Below, piece by piece: positions 61,601-64,000 of a stretch of 64,000 bases of DNA. The notes below the pieces were generated by a model. The model worked only from the letters and a program-made list of their open reading frames with translations. It ran no database searches and had not been told where the DNA came from. Each line of letters begins with the position of its first letter. Within the stretch, counting starts at the first letter, position 1. A program made the position numbers and the translations under genes. The DNA is taken from NCBI GenBank assembly GCA_964057225.1, contig OZ059897.1, positions 3,286,001 to 3,350,000 on the forward strand, given 5' to 3'. This stretch comes from Auanema rhodensis (Eukaryota; Nematoda; Chromadorea; Rhabditida; Rhabditidae).

Positions 61601-64000
61601 AAAAAGGAATCTAAAAACATCTACTTTTTGTGAAATTATTTAGAAATTTTTCGGGAAAATTTTTGTCAAAATGTTTTTGGAAGCAATGTTGAGTGTACAT
61701 GGGAACTCAACATACACTAATGCATTATTTTTCAAACGATCATAACTTATTTTTTTATAGAGCGTTTCTCAATGTAGTATAGTGCATTCGATGCGGATTT
61801 TTAAGCTGCGTCGATCTGTGTTATCCGATTTGAGCTAGCTTGAAAATGTACCGAGATATCAACTGATATATGTTCACACTTATATCCTCGATTTTCACCC
61901 TGAAGAATTTATTTTTTCGTTGAATAACATTGTCCATCGTCTTCGCCTTGAAAGAAGGAATCTAAAAACATCTACTTTTTGTGAAATTATTCAGAAATTT
62001 TTCGGGAAAATTTTTGTCAAAATGTTTTTGGAAGCAATGTTGAGTGTACATGGGAACTCAACATACACTAATGCATTATTTTTCAAACGATCATAACTTA
62101 TTTTTGTATAGAGCGTTTCTCAATGTAGTATAATGCATTCGATGCGGATTTTTAAGCTGCGTCGATCTGTGTTATCAGATTTGAGCTAGCTTAAAAATGC
62201 ACCGAGATATCAACTGATATATGTTCACACTTATATCCTCGATTTTCACCCTGAAGAAATGATTTTTTGGTTGAAAAACATTGTCCATCGTCTTCGTCTT
62301 GAAAAAAGGAATCTAAAAACATCTACTTTTTGTGAAATTATTTGGAAATTTTTCGGGAAAATTTTTGTCAAAATGTTTTTGGAAGCAATGTTGAGTGTAC
62401 ATGGGAACTCAACATACACTAATGCATTATTTTTCAAACGATCATAACTAATTTTTGTATAAAGCGTTTCTTAATGTAGTATAGTGCATTCGATGCGGAT
62501 TTTTAAGCTGCGTCGATCTGTGTTATCAGATTTGAGTTAGCTTAAAAATGCACCGAGATATCAACTGATATATGTTCACACTTATATCCTCGATTTTCAA
62601 CCTGAAGAAATGATTTTTTCGTTGAAAAAACATTGTCCATCGTCTTTGCCTTGAAAAAAGGAATCTAAAAACATCTACTTTTTGTGAAATTATTTAGAAA
62701 TTTTTCGGGAAAATTTTTGTCAAAATGTTTTTGGAAGCAATGTTGAGTGTACATGGGAACTCAACATACACTAATGCATTATTTTTCAAACGATCATAAC
62801 TTATTTTTGTATAGAGCGTTTCTCGATGTAGTATAGTGCATTCGATGCGGATTTTTAAGCTGCGTTGATCTGTGTTATCAGATTTGAGTTAAATTAAAAA
62901 TGCACCGAGATATCAACTGATATAGGTTCACACTTATATCCTCGATTTTCACCCTGAAGAAATGATTTTTTCGTTGAAAAACATTGTCCATCGTCTTTGT
63001 CATGAAAAAAGGAATCTAAAAACATCTACTTTTTGTGAAATTATTCAGAAAATTTTCGGGAAAATTTTTGTCAAAATGTTTTTGGAAGCAATGTTGAGTG
63101 TACATGGGAACTCAACATACACTAATGCATTATTTTTCAAACGATCATAACTAATTTTTGTAAATAGCGTTTCTCAAGGTAGTATAGTGCATTCGATGCG
63201 GATTTTTAAGCTGCGTCGATCTGTGTTATCAGATTTGAGCTAGCTTAAAAATGCACCGAGATATCAACTGATATATGTTCACACTTATATCCTCGATTTT
63301 CACCCTGAAGAAATGATTTTTTGGTTGAAAAACATTGTCCATCGTCTTCGTCTTGAAAAAAGGAATCTAAAAACATCTACTTTTTGTGAAATTATTTAGA
63401 AATTTTTCGGGAAAATTTTTGTCAAAATGTTTTTGGAAGCAATGTTGGGTGTACATGGGAACTCAACATACACTAATGCATTATTTTTCAAACGATCATA
63501 ACTAATTTTTGTATAAAGCGTTTCTTAATGTAGTATAGTGCATTCGATGCGGATTTTTAAGCTGCGTCGATCTGTGTTATCAGATTTGAGTTAGCTTAAA
63601 AATGCACCGAGATATCAACTGATATATGTTCACACTTATATCCTCGATTTTCACCCTGAAGAAATGATTTTTTCGTTGAAAAAACATTGTCCATCGTCTT
63701 TGCCTTGAAAAAAGGAATCTAAAAACATCTACTTTTTGTGAAATTATTTAGAAATTTTTCGGGAAAATTTTTGTCAAAATGTTTTTGGAAGCAATGTTGA
63801 GTGTACATGGGAACTCAACATACACTAATGCATTATTTTTCAAACGATCATAACTTATTTTTGTATAGAGCCTTTCTCAATGTAGTATAGTGCATTCGAT
63901 GCGGATTTTTAAGCTGCGTCGATCTGTGTTATCCGATTTGAGCTAGCTTGAAAATGTACCGAGATATCAACTGATATATGTTCACACTTATATCCTCGAT
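58616..64000 (+). repeat. Divergent section of K, L, O and P monomers
   Basis: Order: K 58616, L 58967, O 59318, P 59669 (352), P 60021 (352), L 60373, O 60724, P 61075 (352), P 61427 (352), L 61779, K 62130, P 62481 (352), O 62833, K 63184, P 63535 (352), L 63887 (partial). New states appear: GAGCTAGCTT, TTTTTTGGTTG, CTTGAAAATGTACC, GCTGCCTCG and an extra A in the 145-149 run. No standard A, B, C or D monomer occurs here. L at 58967 to P at 60021 and L at 60373 to P at 61427 form a 1406-bp tetramer duplication. In O copies (59318, 60724, 62833) the usual TAG at 214-216 is CAG, and in K at 62130 it is TGG. This opens chance 62-codon frames, which I do not call genes. Confidence 0.87.

Larger units (their letters stand above)
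1..64000 (+). repeat. 351-bp satellite array, 182 full monomers plus one partial
   Basis: The same 351-bp sequence recurs head to tail from the first base to the last with no spacer, inversion or inserted element. I tracked the start motif ATAGTGCATTCG through the window. Nearly all steps are 351 bp. Four are 350 (monomers starting 6670, 12987, 16496, 44928) and eight are 352 (19303, 21761, 59669, 60021, 61075, 61427, 62481, 63535). The sum closes exactly at 63887. Copies differ by only a few substitutions, and these fall into recurring variant classes. Neither array edge lies in the window. Such homogeneous long arrays are typical of centromeric or pericentromeric heterochromatin; that location is inferred. 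Start point and strand are arbitrary for a tandem repeat. Confidence 0.98.

Noticed and set aside
62246-62437. 63-codon minus-strand open frame
   Set aside because: Antisense of the same K monomer and overlapping the plus-strand frame; open by chance in AT-rich repeat sequence and not shared by neighbouring copies.
62259-62447. 62-codon plus-strand open frame with TGG at the usual stop
   Set aside because: Same frame in a K monomer, opened by a single substitution; ordinary satellite sequence in every other respect.
1-64000. CRISPR-like array
   Set aside because: Repeats are 351 bp and contiguous with no unique spacers, and there are no cas-like genes; the pattern is a satellite.
1-64000. 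Tandem protein-repeat gene or rDNA-type gene array
   Set aside because: 351 is divisible by three, but most monomers have stops in every frame I followed (for example TAG at 131-133 of class A and at 214-216), and nothing resembles rRNA, tRNA, 5S or histone sequence.

Overview
The whole window is one uninterrupted tandem satellite-DNA array. I found no gene, RNA gene, transposon, CRISPR array or unique spacer. It reads head to tail in one orientation as 182 complete monomers plus a 114-base partial copy at 63887-64000. The monomer is 351 bp, counted here from the recurring ATAGTGCATTCG. Monomer starts sum exactly over the window: 182 x 351, minus four 1-bp deletions, plus eight 1-bp insertions, places the last start at 63887. 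The first monomer has 112 G+C of 351 (about 32%). It holds 11 CpG against about 9 expected, so CpG is not depleted.

This is the architecture of eukaryotic constitutive heterochromatin, either centromeric or pericentromeric, assembled from long reads. Undepleted CpG and an AT-rich monomer near two nucleosome lengths fit an invertebrate such as an insect better than a vertebrate or plant. That is inference; I do not recognise the satellite family and name no species.

Monomers fall into variant classes labelled here by diagnostic sites, using coordinates of the first monomer. A: AAATAG at 128-133 and TTTGCC at 164-169. B: AAATGAT and T147. C: B with C48 and A321. C': C with an extra T in the 134-140 run (C140 to T). 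D: T34, A60, G93, G130, AA at 203-204, A213. E: B with A172 and a tail with A331, T333, G346. E': T8 head with the E tail. F: B with C114. G: AA at 120-121, T130, C213 and a distinct tail. H: G with T34 and A60. I: T34, A60, A161 and a CTTAATG tail. J: C48 and A154. K: C57 and GGTTG at 140-144. L: K-like head with CTTGAAAATGTACC. O: D-like head, ATG at 130, CAG at 214-216. P: one extra A in the run at 145-149 (352 bp).

Layout: 1-23165 is built from A, B, C and D only, including a 10-monomer superunit of 3509 bp present three times. 23166-29483 introduces E and F among A-C-D triplets. 29484-42821 holds a 21-monomer (7371 bp) higher-order unit followed by a second copy lacking three monomers. 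42822-45277 is a J/C-D dimer run. 45278-50893 is an 8-monomer (2808 bp) tandem duplication. 50894-58615 repeats parts of the long unit. 58616-64000 is a more divergent section of K, L, O and P monomers with a 1406-bp tetramer duplication.

Variation is concentrated in monomer positions 8-216 and 321-347. Positions 217-320 are nearly invariant and carry a 9-bp inverted repeat and a 10-bp palindrome. The most informative content is this record of unequal exchange and the conserved block, not any protein-coding system.
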